A stretch of 32,520 bases of DNA from Sideroxydans sp. (GTDB lineage Bacteria > Pseudomonadota > Gammaproteobacteria > Burkholderiales > Gallionellaceae): contig JAGVNQ010000345.1 of the NCBI GenBank assembly GCA_020053195.1, forward strand, positions 1 to 32,520, in the 5' to 3' direction. Below the pieces are notes generated by a model, which searched no databases, was not told the DNA's origin, and was given only the letters and a program-made list of their open reading frames with translations. The stretch's first letter is position 1, and each line of letters begins with the position of its first letter. This document shows, piece by piece, positions 9,610 to 18,197 of this stretch. Position numbers and translations under genes: made by a program.

Positions 9610-10809
9610 CTATGCAACTTGGCGGTAAAAATCCAGCAAATTCAAAGCGAGGTTATTGGATGACAAACGCCGCGCCCATTCCGCGCCGTGCCGGGTCAGC
9701 GCCTCGCGCTGTGCCGAGAAACCCTGCCATGCTGCGGCAATGTCCTGCCCGCCGTTCCACGCCAGCCACAAATCCCGCACTGCCAGCGCGATTTCAGGCG
9801 GTAACCCCGCCGTATAACGCGCCCGCAACGCCTCCAATTTTTCCAGATGCACCCCGTCGTGCTGCGGATAAATCTGCCACACGAACGGCTTGCCCGCCCA
9901 TTGCGCCCGCACGCAGGAATCCTCGCCGCGCACAAAATTCACATCGCATGCCCATAACAACTCGTCGTAACGCTCCTGTTCGACGAATGGCAAAACGTAA
10001 ACACGCAGATTGCCGCGTTGCCATGTATCGCCTGCCTTGCCCGCAGATTGCCCGAAGAACCCCGCCACCTGCGGCAAAGACCTGCCCTCCGGCAACAGCA
10101 CCGTAACCAGCGTCCCTCCCTGCTCCCAGACACGCAACAAGACCTCCATCGACTCGTTCTCGTAGCCGAACAAAGACACGCGCAATTCACCCGCCTCGCG
10201 TTCCGCCACACCCAAACTGCGCCAGAAATCCGTTTGCGCTCCAGTCTGAAAAACATCCCGCCGCGCCAACAACTCACGCTCCAACAACAATCCGCCCGTC
10301 TTTTCAGTGAAACCGGGAAAGAAAAAATACTTGGTCAGCGGCAAAGTCGAATGCGGCGAAGGCAATTTATGACACCCCTCCACCCAATCTTCAGCGGAAA
10401 GGTATTCGAGATTGACCCACACCGGCTTGTGTTCTCGCGCCGCCATGGCTTCGACATAAGACTGCGGCAACTTGCAGGCGAATGCTTCGATCACCAGATC
10501 GGCAACACCCTCTCCCCCAACCCCTCTCCCGCAAGCGGGAGAGGGTGGCCGATAGGCCGGGAGAGGGTTTGTGGGCAGAAGGAAATCCTGGGCATCCCAT
10601 CTCAACACCTCCACCCCGCGACACCGCTGCGCATCCAACTCCACATCCAGCTCCGGGCACAACTTGCCGAAGCTGCGCAAATCATCCACCCACAAACGCA
10701 CGTCTAATCCATGCTCGTTCGCCAACTGCCGCGCCAGCCGCCAGCACACGCCGATGTCGCCGTAGTTATCGACCACGGCGCAGAAGATGTCGCAGGTGTC
10801 AGCGCGCAC
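9610..10809 (-). CDS. earP: EF-P arginine rhamnosyltransferase EarP
   Basis: 'CDIFCAVVDNYGDIGVCWRLARQLANEHGLDVRLWVDDL' N-terminus and 'NFVRGEDSCVRAQWAGKPFVWQIYPQHDGVHLEKLEAL' C-terminal motif; adjacent to efp. ORF opens at 10872; the GTG at 10809 is a likelier start. Contains an in-frame repeat insertion. Confidence 0.93.
   Translation of the reverse strand: MRADTCDIFCAVVDNYGDIGVCWRLARQLANEHGLDVRLWVDDLRSFGKLCPELDVELDAQRCRGVEVLRWDAQDFLLPTNPLPAYRPPSPACGRGVGGEGVADLVIEAFACKLPQSYVEAMAAREHKPVWVNLEYLSAEDWVEGCHKLPSPHSTLPLTKYFFFPGFTEKTGGLLLERELLARRDVFQTGAQTDFWRSLGVAEREAGELRVSLFGYENESMEVLLRVWEQGGTLVTVLLPEGRSLPQVAGFFGQSAGKAGDTWQRGNLRVYVLPFVEQERYDELLWACDVNFVRGEDSCVRAQWAGKPFVWQIYPQHDGVHLEKLEALRARYTAGLPPEIALAVRDLWLAWNGGQDIAAAWQGFSAQREALTRHGAEWARRLSSNNLALNLLDFYRQVA
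10505..10570. repeat. Palindromic REP-like element (CCCTCTCCC family), copy inside earP
   Basis: ACACCCTCTCCCCCAACCCCTCTCCCGCAAGCGGGAGAGGGTGGCCGATAGGCCGGGAGAGGGTT; encodes NPLPAYRPPSPACGRGVGGEGV in EarP. Confidence 0.85.
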
Positions 10810-10949
10810 GGCGACACCTCCGGCGCAACAATAAAAAACCCACCTCGTCCGCAAGCCAATAAATACGGGCATCTCCAGCGGTATATCGCGTAGATCGCCA
10901 TTCGGCGGGCGTTCCCGCGATGCTGACTGAAAAAAACATCAAATTTGCC

Positions 10950-12149
10950 TCACTCGGCATGCAACGCTTCCACCGGATCCAGCCTGGCCGCGCGCATGGC
11001 CGGTGCGACTCCCGCCGCCAGCCCGATGGTGATTGCGGTCAGTTCCGCCAGCACCGCATACAGCCACGGCGTATGCACCGGCAGAGCGGGGAACAGCAGG
11101 TGCAGGCCTTGCGCGATGCCGATACCGAGAGCCAGCCCCATCACGCCGCCCAGCGCGGAGAGCATGATGGCTTCGCCCAAAAACAACATCAGCACTTGTT
11201 TTTCCTGTGCGCCCAGCGCGCGCAGCAGGCCGATTTCGGCGGTGCGTTCGGTGACGGCCATGGTCATGATGGTGAGGATGCCGACCGCGCCGACCAGCAG
11301 CGAGATGCCGCCCAGTGCGCCGACGGCAAAGGTGACCACATCGAGCACGGAGCTGAGCACTTCCAACGCCTGTTCTTGCGAGATGACGGTGAAGTCTTCG
11401 CGCCCGTGGCGTTCGGTCAAACGTTCTTTGATGAGGCGGATGATGGTGTTTGCGTCCACATCGGCGCGGTAGCTGACGTTGACTTCCATCAGGCCGGGGC
11501 GGTTGAACATTTCCATCGCGCGCGCGGCGGGGATGAACACGGCATCGTCCATGTCCATGCCGAGGATTTGACCTTTTGATTCCATCACGCCGATCACGCG
11601 ATAACGTTGTCCGCCAACGCGCAGATATTGCCCGAGCGGGTTCGTGCCGCCGAAAAGTTCCTGCTCGATCTTGATACCAATTACCACCTGCGCGCGCGCC
11701 TGCTCGTCGTCAGCGTCCGTCCAGAAGCTGCCGCTCTTCACTTTCATGGTGAACGCTTTGCCAAAATCGCGCCCCTCGCCCAACACCATGGTGCGGCGCG
11801 ACCTGCCGTTGGCGCGCACTTCGGCGTTGCCCATCAAGCCGGGGATGACATGCTCCACGTAGGGCAGGCGGCGCAAGGCATCGGCATCGTCCAGCGTGAG
11901 CGGCCTGACCGAGCCGAAGATACCTACATTGCCGCCCTGCACCTGAGTTTTGCCGGGTTGCACGCTGATGATGTTGGTGCCGAACTGCGAGAATTCAGAC
12001 AGCATGAACTGGTGCAGACCTTCGCCGATGGACGTGAGCAAAATCACCGCCGCCACGCCGATGGCGATGCCAAGGCCAGTGAGGAAACTGCGCATGCGCG
12101 AAGTGAGGAAGCTGGAGGTGGTGAGGGTTAGGAAGTCGCGGAAGTACAT
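10950..12149 (-). CDS. ABC transporter permease (MacB/FtsX-like)
   Basis: 399 aa; N-terminal TM 'MRSFLTGLGIAIGVAAVILLTSIGEG', MacB-like periplasmic region, C-terminal TM region ending 'PAMRAARLDPVEALHAE'. Confidence 0.9.
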   Translation of the reverse strand: MYFRDFLTLTTSSFLTSRMRSFLTGLGIAIGVAAVILLTSIGEGLHQFMLSEFSQFGTNIISVQPGKTQVQGGNVGIFGSVRPLTLDDADALRRLPYVEHVIPGLMGNAEVRANGRSRRTMVLGEGRDFGKAFTMKVKSGSFWTDADDEQARAQVVIGIKIEQELFGGTNPLGQYLRVGGQRYRVIGVMESKGQILGMDMDDAVFIPAARAMEMFNRPGLMEVNVSYRADVDANTIIRLIKERLTERHGREDFTVISQEQALEVLSSVLDVVTFAVGALGGISLLVGAVGILTIMTMAVTERTAEIGLLRALGAQEKQVLMLFLGEAIMLSALGGVMGLALGIGIAQGLHLLFPALPVHTPWLYAVLAELTAITIGLAAGVAPAMRAARLDPVEALHAE

Positions 12150-12170
12150 ATCATCGCCCCACTAAATATA

Positions 12171-12215
12171 CTCCCCTCGCCCGCTGGCGGGAGAGGGGCT
12201 GGGGGAGAGGGTGGT
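12171..12215. repeat. CCCTCTCCC-family element, reverse orientation, between the two permease genes
   Basis: CTCCCCTCGCCCGCTGGCGGGAGAGGGGCTGGGGGAGAGGGTGGT. Confidence 0.85.
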
Positions 12216-12245
12216 GCGAAATCAAGAAGAATTTTTCCACGAGCT

Positions 12246-12285
12246 TACCCTCTCCCTAACCCTCTCCCGCCAGCGGGCGAGGGAA
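12246..12285. repeat. CCCTCTCCC-family element, forward orientation, paired with 12171-12215
   Basis: TACCCTCTCCCTAACCCTCTCCCGCCAGCGGGCGAGGGAA; inverse of the preceding element, forming a long hairpin. Confidence 0.85.
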
Positions 12286-12341
12286 CAAAGTTGTGCCAAT
12301 CCTTCTGTCCGAGGTAATAGCTACAAGTAATAGGTTATTCA

Positions 12342-13550
12342 TCATCGCCCCGCCAACGCCGCCACCGGATCCAACCTTGCCGCGCGGCGGGCAGGCCATA
12401 CGCTGAACAAAATACCAGTGCCCAGCGCCGTGACGCAGGCGGCGAGCACCGCCCACCACGGCGGCGATACCGGCAGGCTGGGATAGAGGTGGGCGATGAC
12501 CATGCTGCCCGCGTAACCCAGCGCCAGTCCCGCCATGCTGCCGATAGTAGAAAGCAGCGCAGCTTCGGCGAAAAACAGCATGCGAATTTGTTTGCCCGGC
12601 GCGCCCAGCGCTTTGAGCAGGCCAATCTCTTTCACACGCTGCGCCACGGCGATCAGCATCACATTCATGATGAGCACGCCTGCCACCGCCAGGCTGATCG
12701 CGGCGATGCCGCCCACGGCCATGGTCAGCGCGGTGAGGATGCGGTCGAAGGTGGCGACCACGGCATCTTGCGTGATGACCGTCACGTCCTTCTCGCCGCT
12801 GTGGCGCTGGAACATGATCTCTTCCGAATCTTTTTTGGCTTGCTCGATGTAGTCGCGGTTTTTGGCTTCAACCAAAATGCGGAACAAGCCGGAGGTGTTG
12901 AACAACTGGTGCGCCGAAGCAACGGGCACGATCACTATTTCGTCGGTGTTGAAGCCCATGGATTCGCCCTGCGAAGACATCACGCCGACCACGCGGAAAC
13001 GCCGGTCACCGAGGCGCACCCATTGCCCCACCGCCTGCGCGTTGCCGAACAATTCCTGCTTGATTGTTTTGCCCAACACACACACCGAAGCGCTCTCGTG
13101 AATATCGCCCGCTGGCAGAAATTTCCCCACGCCCATCACCATGTGGCGCACTTCCAGCAGCTCGGAAGTCGAACCGAGAATCACCACTTCGCGGTTCAGC
13201 GCATCGCGCGAAATGTTGGACGAACCCACGGTCAGCGGCGCGATACGTTTGATGGCGCGGCTGCGCAGCAACGCCTGCGCATCGTCCAGCGAAATCTCGC
13301 GCGGAGTCTGCCCGCTCAACATGCCCGGCCCAATGCCCGCCGTTTCGGTGCGTCCCGGCAACACGATCACCAGATTGCTGCCCAACGATGCAAACTGGTT
13401 GATGACGTACAGGCGCGCGCCCTCGCCCAGCGCGGTGAGCACCACCACCGCTGCCACGCCGATAGACATCGCCAACATCATCAGCAAAGTGCGCGTGGGG
13501 CTGCCGCGCAGGCTGTCGGAAGCGAATAGCAGGGTGTCGGCGAATTTCAT
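12342..13550 (-). CDS. ABC transporter permease (MacB/FtsX-like), second paralogue
   Basis: 402 aa; 'RTLLMMLAMSIGVAAVVVLTALGEGARLYVINQFASLGSNLVIVLPGR', ends 'WPARRAARLDPVAALAGR'. Confidence 0.9.
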   Translation of the reverse strand: MKFADTLLFASDSLRGSPTRTLLMMLAMSIGVAAVVVLTALGEGARLYVINQFASLGSNLVIVLPGRTETAGIGPGMLSGQTPREISLDDAQALLRSRAIKRIAPLTVGSSNISRDALNREVVILGSTSELLEVRHMVMGVGKFLPAGDIHESASVCVLGKTIKQELFGNAQAVGQWVRLGDRRFRVVGVMSSQGESMGFNTDEIVIVPVASAHQLFNTSGLFRILVEAKNRDYIEQAKKDSEEIMFQRHSGEKDVTVITQDAVVATFDRILTALTMAVGGIAAISLAVAGVLIMNVMLIAVAQRVKEIGLLKALGAPGKQIRMLFFAEAALLSTIGSMAGLALGYAGSMVIAHLYPSLPVSPPWWAVLAACVTALGTGILFSVWPARRAARLDPVAALAGR

Positions 13551-14227
13551 TTCGCTGGCGATTCGTCGGACAGGATGCGCCCATCCAGCATGTGAATCTG
13601 GCGTTTGGCGCGCGCGCCGATTTCGGCATCATGAGTCACCACCACCAGCGTGATGCCTTGCTCCATCAGCCCTTCCAACAGCTTCAACACTTCCCAGCCG
13701 GTGGTTCTATCCAGATTGCCGGTCGGTTCGTCGGCCAGCAACACGGAAGGTTTCATCACCGTGGCACGGGCAATCGCCACACGCTGGCGTTGACCGCCGG
13801 AAAGCTGATCCGGTCTGTGGTCGGCGCGCGTCGCCAGGCCATAATTCTGCATCAACACTTCCACGCGCGCCCGGCGCTCTTCCGCCGGAATACCCGCGAG
13901 AATCATCGGCAGTTCGACGTTCTGCGCCGCCGTCAAGCGCGGCACGAGATGGAACGACTGGAACACGAAACCGATTTTGTCGCGGCGCACTCCCGCCTGC
14001 TGTTCATCGCTCAGATCAGTGACGTTGCCGTCATCCAGCAGATACGTGCCGGAGGACGGCCTGTCCAACAGGCCGAGCAGATTGAGCAAGGTAGATTTGC
14101 CGGAACCGGACGGTCCCATGATGGAGATGTATTCGCTGGCATCCAGACGCAAGTTAATGTCGCGCAACGCGGCCACTTGCTGGTCGCCGACGGTGAAAGT
14201 GCGGCAGACGTTTTTGAGTTCGATCAT
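13547..14227 (-). CDS. ABC transporter ATP-binding protein (MacB/LolD-like)
   Basis: Walker A 'GPSGSGKST', signature 'LSGGQRQRVAIARA', Walker B 'VLLADEPTGNLD'. The likely start is MIELKNVCRTF at 14227 rather than the ORF-track start at 14269. Confidence 0.95.
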   Translation of the reverse strand: MIELKNVCRTFTVGDQQVAALRDINLRLDASEYISIMGPSGSGKSTLLNLLGLLDRPSSGTYLLDDGNVTDLSDEQQAGVRRDKIGFVFQSFHLVPRLTAAQNVELPMILAGIPAEERRARVEVLMQNYGLATRADHRPDQLSGGQRQRVAIARATVMKPSVLLADEPTGNLDRTTGWEVLKLLEGLMEQGITLVVVTHDAEIGARAKRQIHMLDGRILSDESPAK

Positions 14228-14243
14228 CCTAAAAGCCTTTGTC

Positions 14244-14338
14244 AGCCACGGATGAACACGGATATTCACAGATCAAACCGAGCGTTACACAGGATAAGCT
14301 GTCGTTTATCCGTGTTTCATCTGTGTTCATCCGTGGCT
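14244..14338. repeat. Inverted repeat with AGCCACGGATGAACACGGAT / ATCTGTGTTCATCCGTGGCT arms
   Basis: The two ends are near-perfect reverse complements and lie between the ATPase and adaptor genes. Confidence 0.8.
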
Positions 14339-14350
14339 CAATAATGTTTT

Positions 14351-15532
14351 TCATTTTGCTGGTGCGGCTTGTTCCGCTTCAACGCGCACGCCCGCTTTCA
14401 CCCCGGCGCGATCCAGCGACAACACAACCAAATCGCCTTCTTCCAGCCCGGCGCTCACTTCCGCATATTCCCAGTTGGTCAGCCCGGTGGTCACCGTGCG
14501 TTCTTCCAGCACGCCGCCGCTGCCAAACAGCAACACGCGGTTGCCTTCCATCAGGGTTTGCGCGGGGATGCGCAACACGTTGGCGCGCGTGTCGTGAATG
14601 ATCTCGACATCGGCGCTGTAGCCGACCAGCAGGTTTTCATTTTTCGCCAGCGCGGAAAATTCCACTTCCACTTCCACCGTGCGCGCCTGTTTTTCCAGAT
14701 CGAGCACGTAAGGCGCGATGCGCCGCACCTTGCCGATGAAGTTGCGGCCTTTGATGGCATCCAGCGTGATGCGGCTGCGTTGGCCGACTTTGAGTTTGGA
14801 CGCATCCACCTCGTCGATGGGCGCGCTCACATACATGCAGCGGTCGTCGATCAGGTCGATGGCGGGCAAGGTCAGAATGCCGGGCGGCGACGGTGTGCTG
14901 TATTCGCCCAGCTCGCCGCTGATGTCCGCCACCACGCCGTCGAACGGCGCGCGCAACACCATGCGCGCCAGTCCAGCACGCGCCAGCGCAATGCGCGTCT
15001 TGCTCTGCTCGATGTCGCCGCGCGCCGCTTCACACGAAGCTTTGCGCGAGGTCGCCTCGCTCACCGCCCGGTCCAGCACCTGCGCCGAAATAAACCCTTT
15101 GTCGCGCAATTCCTGCGAGCGTTGCGCCTCGCGCTGCGCGGCCTCGTACATCGTGCAAACTTCCTGCACGCGCGTCTTCGAAGTTTTCAGTTGCTCCTGC
15201 GCCAGCATTTCCTGCGCGCGCAAATCGTCGTTCCACAGCTCCAGCAACACTTGGCCTTTTGTAACGTGTTCGCCTTTTTTCACCAGCAACTTGGTGATCT
15301 GCCCGCCCGCCGTGGGCGACATCTTGGCGCGGCGACAGGCTTTCACCGTGCCCGCGCGGGTGTTGCTCACCGACGCTTCCACATCGCCGCGCGCCACGCT
15401 ATGCAACACCACCGGCAACGGCTTGCTGCGCGTGAAATATGCAAACGCCGCGACCAGCGCGATGCCGAGCACGGCGGCGATGGCGATTCTTTTGATGAGA
15501 GGACGGGAATTGCCGAATTGCGGGAAAGTCAT
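14351..15532 (-). CDS. HlyD/MacA-family periplasmic adaptor (membrane fusion) subunit
   Basis: 393 aa; single N-terminal TM, biotinyl-lipoyl-like 'SPTAGGQITKLLVKKGEHVTKGQVLLEL', long coiled-coil, 'RAPFDGVVADISGELGEYSTP'. Confidence 0.9.
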   Translation of the reverse strand: MTFPQFGNSRPLIKRIAIAAVLGIALVAAFAYFTRSKPLPVVLHSVARGDVEASVSNTRAGTVKACRRAKMSPTAGGQITKLLVKKGEHVTKGQVLLELWNDDLRAQEMLAQEQLKTSKTRVQEVCTMYEAAQREAQRSQELRDKGFISAQVLDRAVSEATSRKASCEAARGDIEQSKTRIALARAGLARMVLRAPFDGVVADISGELGEYSTPSPPGILTLPAIDLIDDRCMYVSAPIDEVDASKLKVGQRSRITLDAIKGRNFIGKVRRIAPYVLDLEKQARTVEVEVEFSALAKNENLLVGYSADVEIIHDTRANVLRIPAQTLMEGNRVLLFGSGGVLEERTVTTGLTNWEYAEVSAGLEEGDLVVLSLDRAGVKAGVRVEAEQAAPAK

Positions 15533-15574
15533 TGCTGCTCCTGACTGTTCGCTGAGAAAAATGAGGCGGGAAGG

Positions 15575-15650
15575 TGGTGCCGATGACCGGAATCGAACTG
15601 GTGACCTACGCGTTACGAGTGCGTTGCTCTACCGACTGAGCTACATCGGC
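15575..15650 (-). tRNA. tRNA-Thr (anticodon CGT), CCA encoded
   Basis: GCCGATGTAGCTCAGTCGGTAGAGCAACGCACTCGTAACGCGTAGGTCACCAGTTCGATTCCGGTCATCGGCACCA; 76 nt with perfect acceptor and D stems, anticodon loop CTCGTAA, T loop TTCGATT. Confidence 0.93.
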
Positions 15651-15683
15651 CTTCCGGCGCGGATTATAAGCGGACAGCCGGAA

Positions 15684-16724
15684 TTAAGTCCAACGATAGG
15701 GCGTTACATCCAGCGTTTGCGGGGCTCCGTCGATCTCGTTCAACAGCATTTCCACACTCGCCGGAGACATGGTCACGCCGTAACGGTAATGACCGCTGTT
15801 GATATACAGATTTTGCAGATGCGGATGGCGGCCTATGCTCGGGATATTGCCGGGAGAGGCGGGACGCAATCCGGCCCAATGTTTGATGACCGGCATGCCG
15901 CTCAACACGGGCAGCAATTCGGATGAGCGGCGCTGCAACATCGCGCGCACTTCGTCGGTGGTGCTTTTATCGAAACCCACATCCTCGCGCGTGCTGCCCA
16001 CCAGCAAATGCCCGTCACGGCGCGGAATCAAATACAGATCATTTTGCAGCACGATATGCGGCAGCGGCGGCGCGTCGAATTTGAACAGCAGCATCTGCCC
16101 GCGTATCGGCTTGATGTCGATTGTCAGCGCATGTTCGCCCAACAGCACTTTGCTCCACGCCCCCGCAGTCACGATAAAATTTTCCGCACGAAAATCGCCC
16201 AGCGTCGTCGCCAGATGGCTGACCCGCCCGTCCTCCGCCACGATCTGCTTCACTTCGCACTGTTCGACAATGCGCCCGCCCAGCATCTCCACCCGCGCGC
16301 GCAAAGCCTGCAACAAACGCGGATTGCGCGCCTGAGCCACATCCGACAACAACAACGCATCGCCGCGCCGCTCCACCCGCACCCCGTGCGCCGCACACCA
16401 TGGCAACGCCAGCTTCGCATCGAACGGCGGCAACACCAGCATGCCGCAACGGTTGAACTCGGGATCAATCCCCGTGGTTTGATGCAAAGTCTCCGCCAAA
16501 GCGCCGAACAGCGCCATGCCGCGCAACGCCAAACGGCTCACCTCATCGGGGTAATCCCACGGGCACAGCGGCGACAAAATCCCGCCGCCCGCCCAAGATG
16601 ATTCGCGCCCGACTTCGCCGCGTTCCAGCACAGTCACGGCAGCGCCCCGTTGCAACAGCGCCTGAGCGGTGGCAAGACCCAGCGCACCCGCGCCAATTAC
16701 GACAAATTTATTGTTTCGCATCAA
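15684..16724 (-). CDS. FAD-dependent oxidoreductase, ThiO/glycine oxidase-like (DAO family)
   Basis: 346 aa; N-terminal Rossmann 'FVVIGAGALGLATAQALLQRGAAVTVLERG', 'ESSWAGGGILSPLCPW', C-terminal 'GHYRYGVTMSPAS'. Confidence 0.87.
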   Translation of the reverse strand: MMRNNKFVVIGAGALGLATAQALLQRGAAVTVLERGEVGRESSWAGGGILSPLCPWDYPDEVSRLALRGMALFGALAETLHQTTGIDPEFNRCGMLVLPPFDAKLALPWCAAHGVRVERRGDALLLSDVAQARNPRLLQALRARVEMLGGRIVEQCEVKQIVAEDGRVSHLATTLGDFRAENFIVTAGAWSKVLLGEHALTIDIKPIRGQMLLFKFDAPPLPHIVLQNDLYLIPRRDGHLLVGSTREDVGFDKSTTDEVRAMLQRRSSELLPVLSGMPVIKHWAGLRPASPGNIPSIGRHPHLQNLYINSGHYRYGVTMSPASVEMLLNEIDGAPQTLDVTPYRWT

Positions 16725-16835
16725 TATTTTTTACCTTCCAAGCCGCTAGTCCGGCAGAATTGCCACCTGTCGGTTTTGACTAGCCGAACATATTTGACAG
16801 CTATATCTTTCTCACCACTACACCGGGAGCTCCAA

Positions 16836-17240
16836 ATGAAATCGAACAAAGGTTTTACTTTAGTCGAATTGATGATCGTCGTAACGATAGTCGGGATATT
16901 AACCGCCATTGCTATTCCCGCCTACACCGACTATGTCATTCGCGGCAGATTGGTCGAAGCCCCGGCAGCGCTCGCCGACGGACGGATCAAGCTGGAACAA
17001 TCTTTTCAGGACAATAACGGCAGCTACGCGAGTGGAACATGCCCCGCCGAAACGGTAAATTTTACCTATGCCTGCGATCTTGCGGCGACAACATTCACGA
17101 TAACGGCAACTGGCAAAGATTCCGTGGCCGATTTCAGCTACTCCATTAACGAGTCAAACACTAAAAAAACATTAAGCCTGAAGTCGGGCTGGGGAACTCC
17201 AGGAGACTGCTGGATAACCAGCAAAGGAGGAACATGTTAA
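16836..17240 (+). CDS. pilE: Type IV pilin / minor pilin (PilE-like)
   Basis: MKSNKGFTLVELMIVVTIVGILTAIAIPAYTDYVIRGRL: class III signal and PilE-like C-terminus with cysteines. The start at 16836 follows a GGGAG Shine-Dalgarno; the track's start at 16650 is inside thiO. Confidence 0.9.
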   Translation: MKSNKGFTLVELMIVVTIVGILTAIAIPAYTDYVIRGRLVEAPAALADGRIKLEQSFQDNNGSYASGTCPAETVNFTYACDLAATTFTITATGKDSVADFSYSINESNTKKTLSLKSGWGTPGDCWITSKGGTC

Positions 17241-17755
17241 TCGGCGGCCATCAATCCGGGCAGTCCGGATTTTCCCTAGTTGAGTTGATGATCGGCGTTG
17301 TGGTTCTGGGTATTCTGTCCGCGCTTGCATTCCCCAGCTTCCAATCCATGTTGCGGGATAGGCAAGTACGCAATGCCGCCGAAGCCATTACCAATGGCTT
17401 GCAGCGCGCAAGGGGTGAAGCGGTGGCGCGCAATCGTAATATCGCCTTTACGTTACTAACGGGAACTACCTGGACGGTCACCATTGCCGCAACTGGCGAA
17501 TTGCTTGAACGCAGGGAAGGTAACGAAGGCTCCAAGGATGTCGTGGTGGAGGGTATCCCTTCCGGCGCATCCATAGCCACCTTCAACAATGTTGGCAGCC
17601 AGGTTGCCAATCTCGACGGATCCGCGTCCGTCGCTCGATTCAACCTGTCCGCAGAAGGAAGTGTTCGCCCTTTGAGTGTTCTCATCGGTCTTGGCGGGAA
17701 TGCCAGAATGTGCGACCCCAATGTACCGAGCACCAACGTTAGCTCATGTAATTGA
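17234..17755 (+). CDS. fimT: GspH/FimT family pseudopilin
   Basis: 'GFSLVELMIGVVVLGILSALAFPSFQSMLRDRQVRNAAEAITNGLQRARGEAVARNRNI'; overlaps the pilE stop. Confidence 0.88.
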   Translation: MLIGGHQSGQSGFSLVELMIGVVVLGILSALAFPSFQSMLRDRQVRNAAEAITNGLQRARGEAVARNRNIAFTLLTGTTWTVTIAATGELLERREGNEGSKDVVVEGIPSGASIATFNNVGSQVANLDGSASVARFNLSAEGSVRPLSVLIGLGGNARMCDPNVPSTNVSSCN

Positions 17756-17769
17756 TTGGAGCATCTATC

Positions 17770-18189
17770 ATGACCGAAAAAAAAAGCTTCGCTGCAAAGT
17801 CTGTTCAAAAAGGCACTGTCATAGTTGAAACCCTGGTTGCCATCCTGATTTTCTCCGTGGGCGTACTGGGCATCGTCGGCATGCAAGGCAATATGATCAA
17901 GAACACCGCCGAATCGAAATACCGTGCCGATGCCAGCAATATTGCCAGAGCAACGATAGGAGCCATGTGGGCAGACATTGATCCGGCGAGCAACCTCGAC
18001 ACCCACCTCGCCACATCTGAAGATATTTCCATGTTCTTGCCGGGCGGCAAACGAACCGTCCGCAAGGATAAAGTCATCACCGATAGCGCCGGAAGCGTCA
18101 TCGGCGGCGCGTTTACAATTATTATCACCTGGCAAGCGCCGGGTGAACCGCAACATACATTTACCACCGTTGCCAACATCGCCGGGTAA
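17770..18189 (+). CDS. pilV: Type IV pilus modification protein PilV
   Basis: 'GTVIVETLVAILIFSVGVLGIVGMQGNMIKNTAESKYRADASNIA'. The track start at 17752 is a TTG; the ATG at 17770 is preferred. Confidence 0.87.
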   Translation: MTEKKSFAAKSVQKGTVIVETLVAILIFSVGVLGIVGMQGNMIKNTAESKYRADASNIARATIGAMWADIDPASNLDTHLATSEDISMFLPGGKRTVRKDKVITDSAGSVIGGAFTIIITWQAPGEPQHTFTTVANIAG

Positions 18190-18197
18190 TCACCATC

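Noticed and set aside
10505-10570. Sequencing or assembly error explaining the repeat in earP
   Set aside because: The reading frame continues correctly on both sides and similar in-frame copies occur in two other genes, though raw-read confirmation would be useful.
10482-10862. Plus-strand ORF containing 'PLPQPLSRKRERV'
   Set aside because: The peptide is a translation of the palindromic repeat on the antisense strand of earP.
12489-13529. 346-aa plus-strand ORF
   Set aside because: Antisense shadow of an ABC permease; His/Arg-rich, no family features.
14369-15926. 391-aa and 402-aa plus-strand ORFs (14369-15544, 14718-15926)
   Set aside because: Opposite the HlyD-family adaptor and, for the second, running across a tRNA gene; not credible as genes.
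16650-16835. N-terminal extension of the pilE ORF
   Set aside because: Overlaps thiO on the opposite strand; the class III pilin signal requires the start at 16836.
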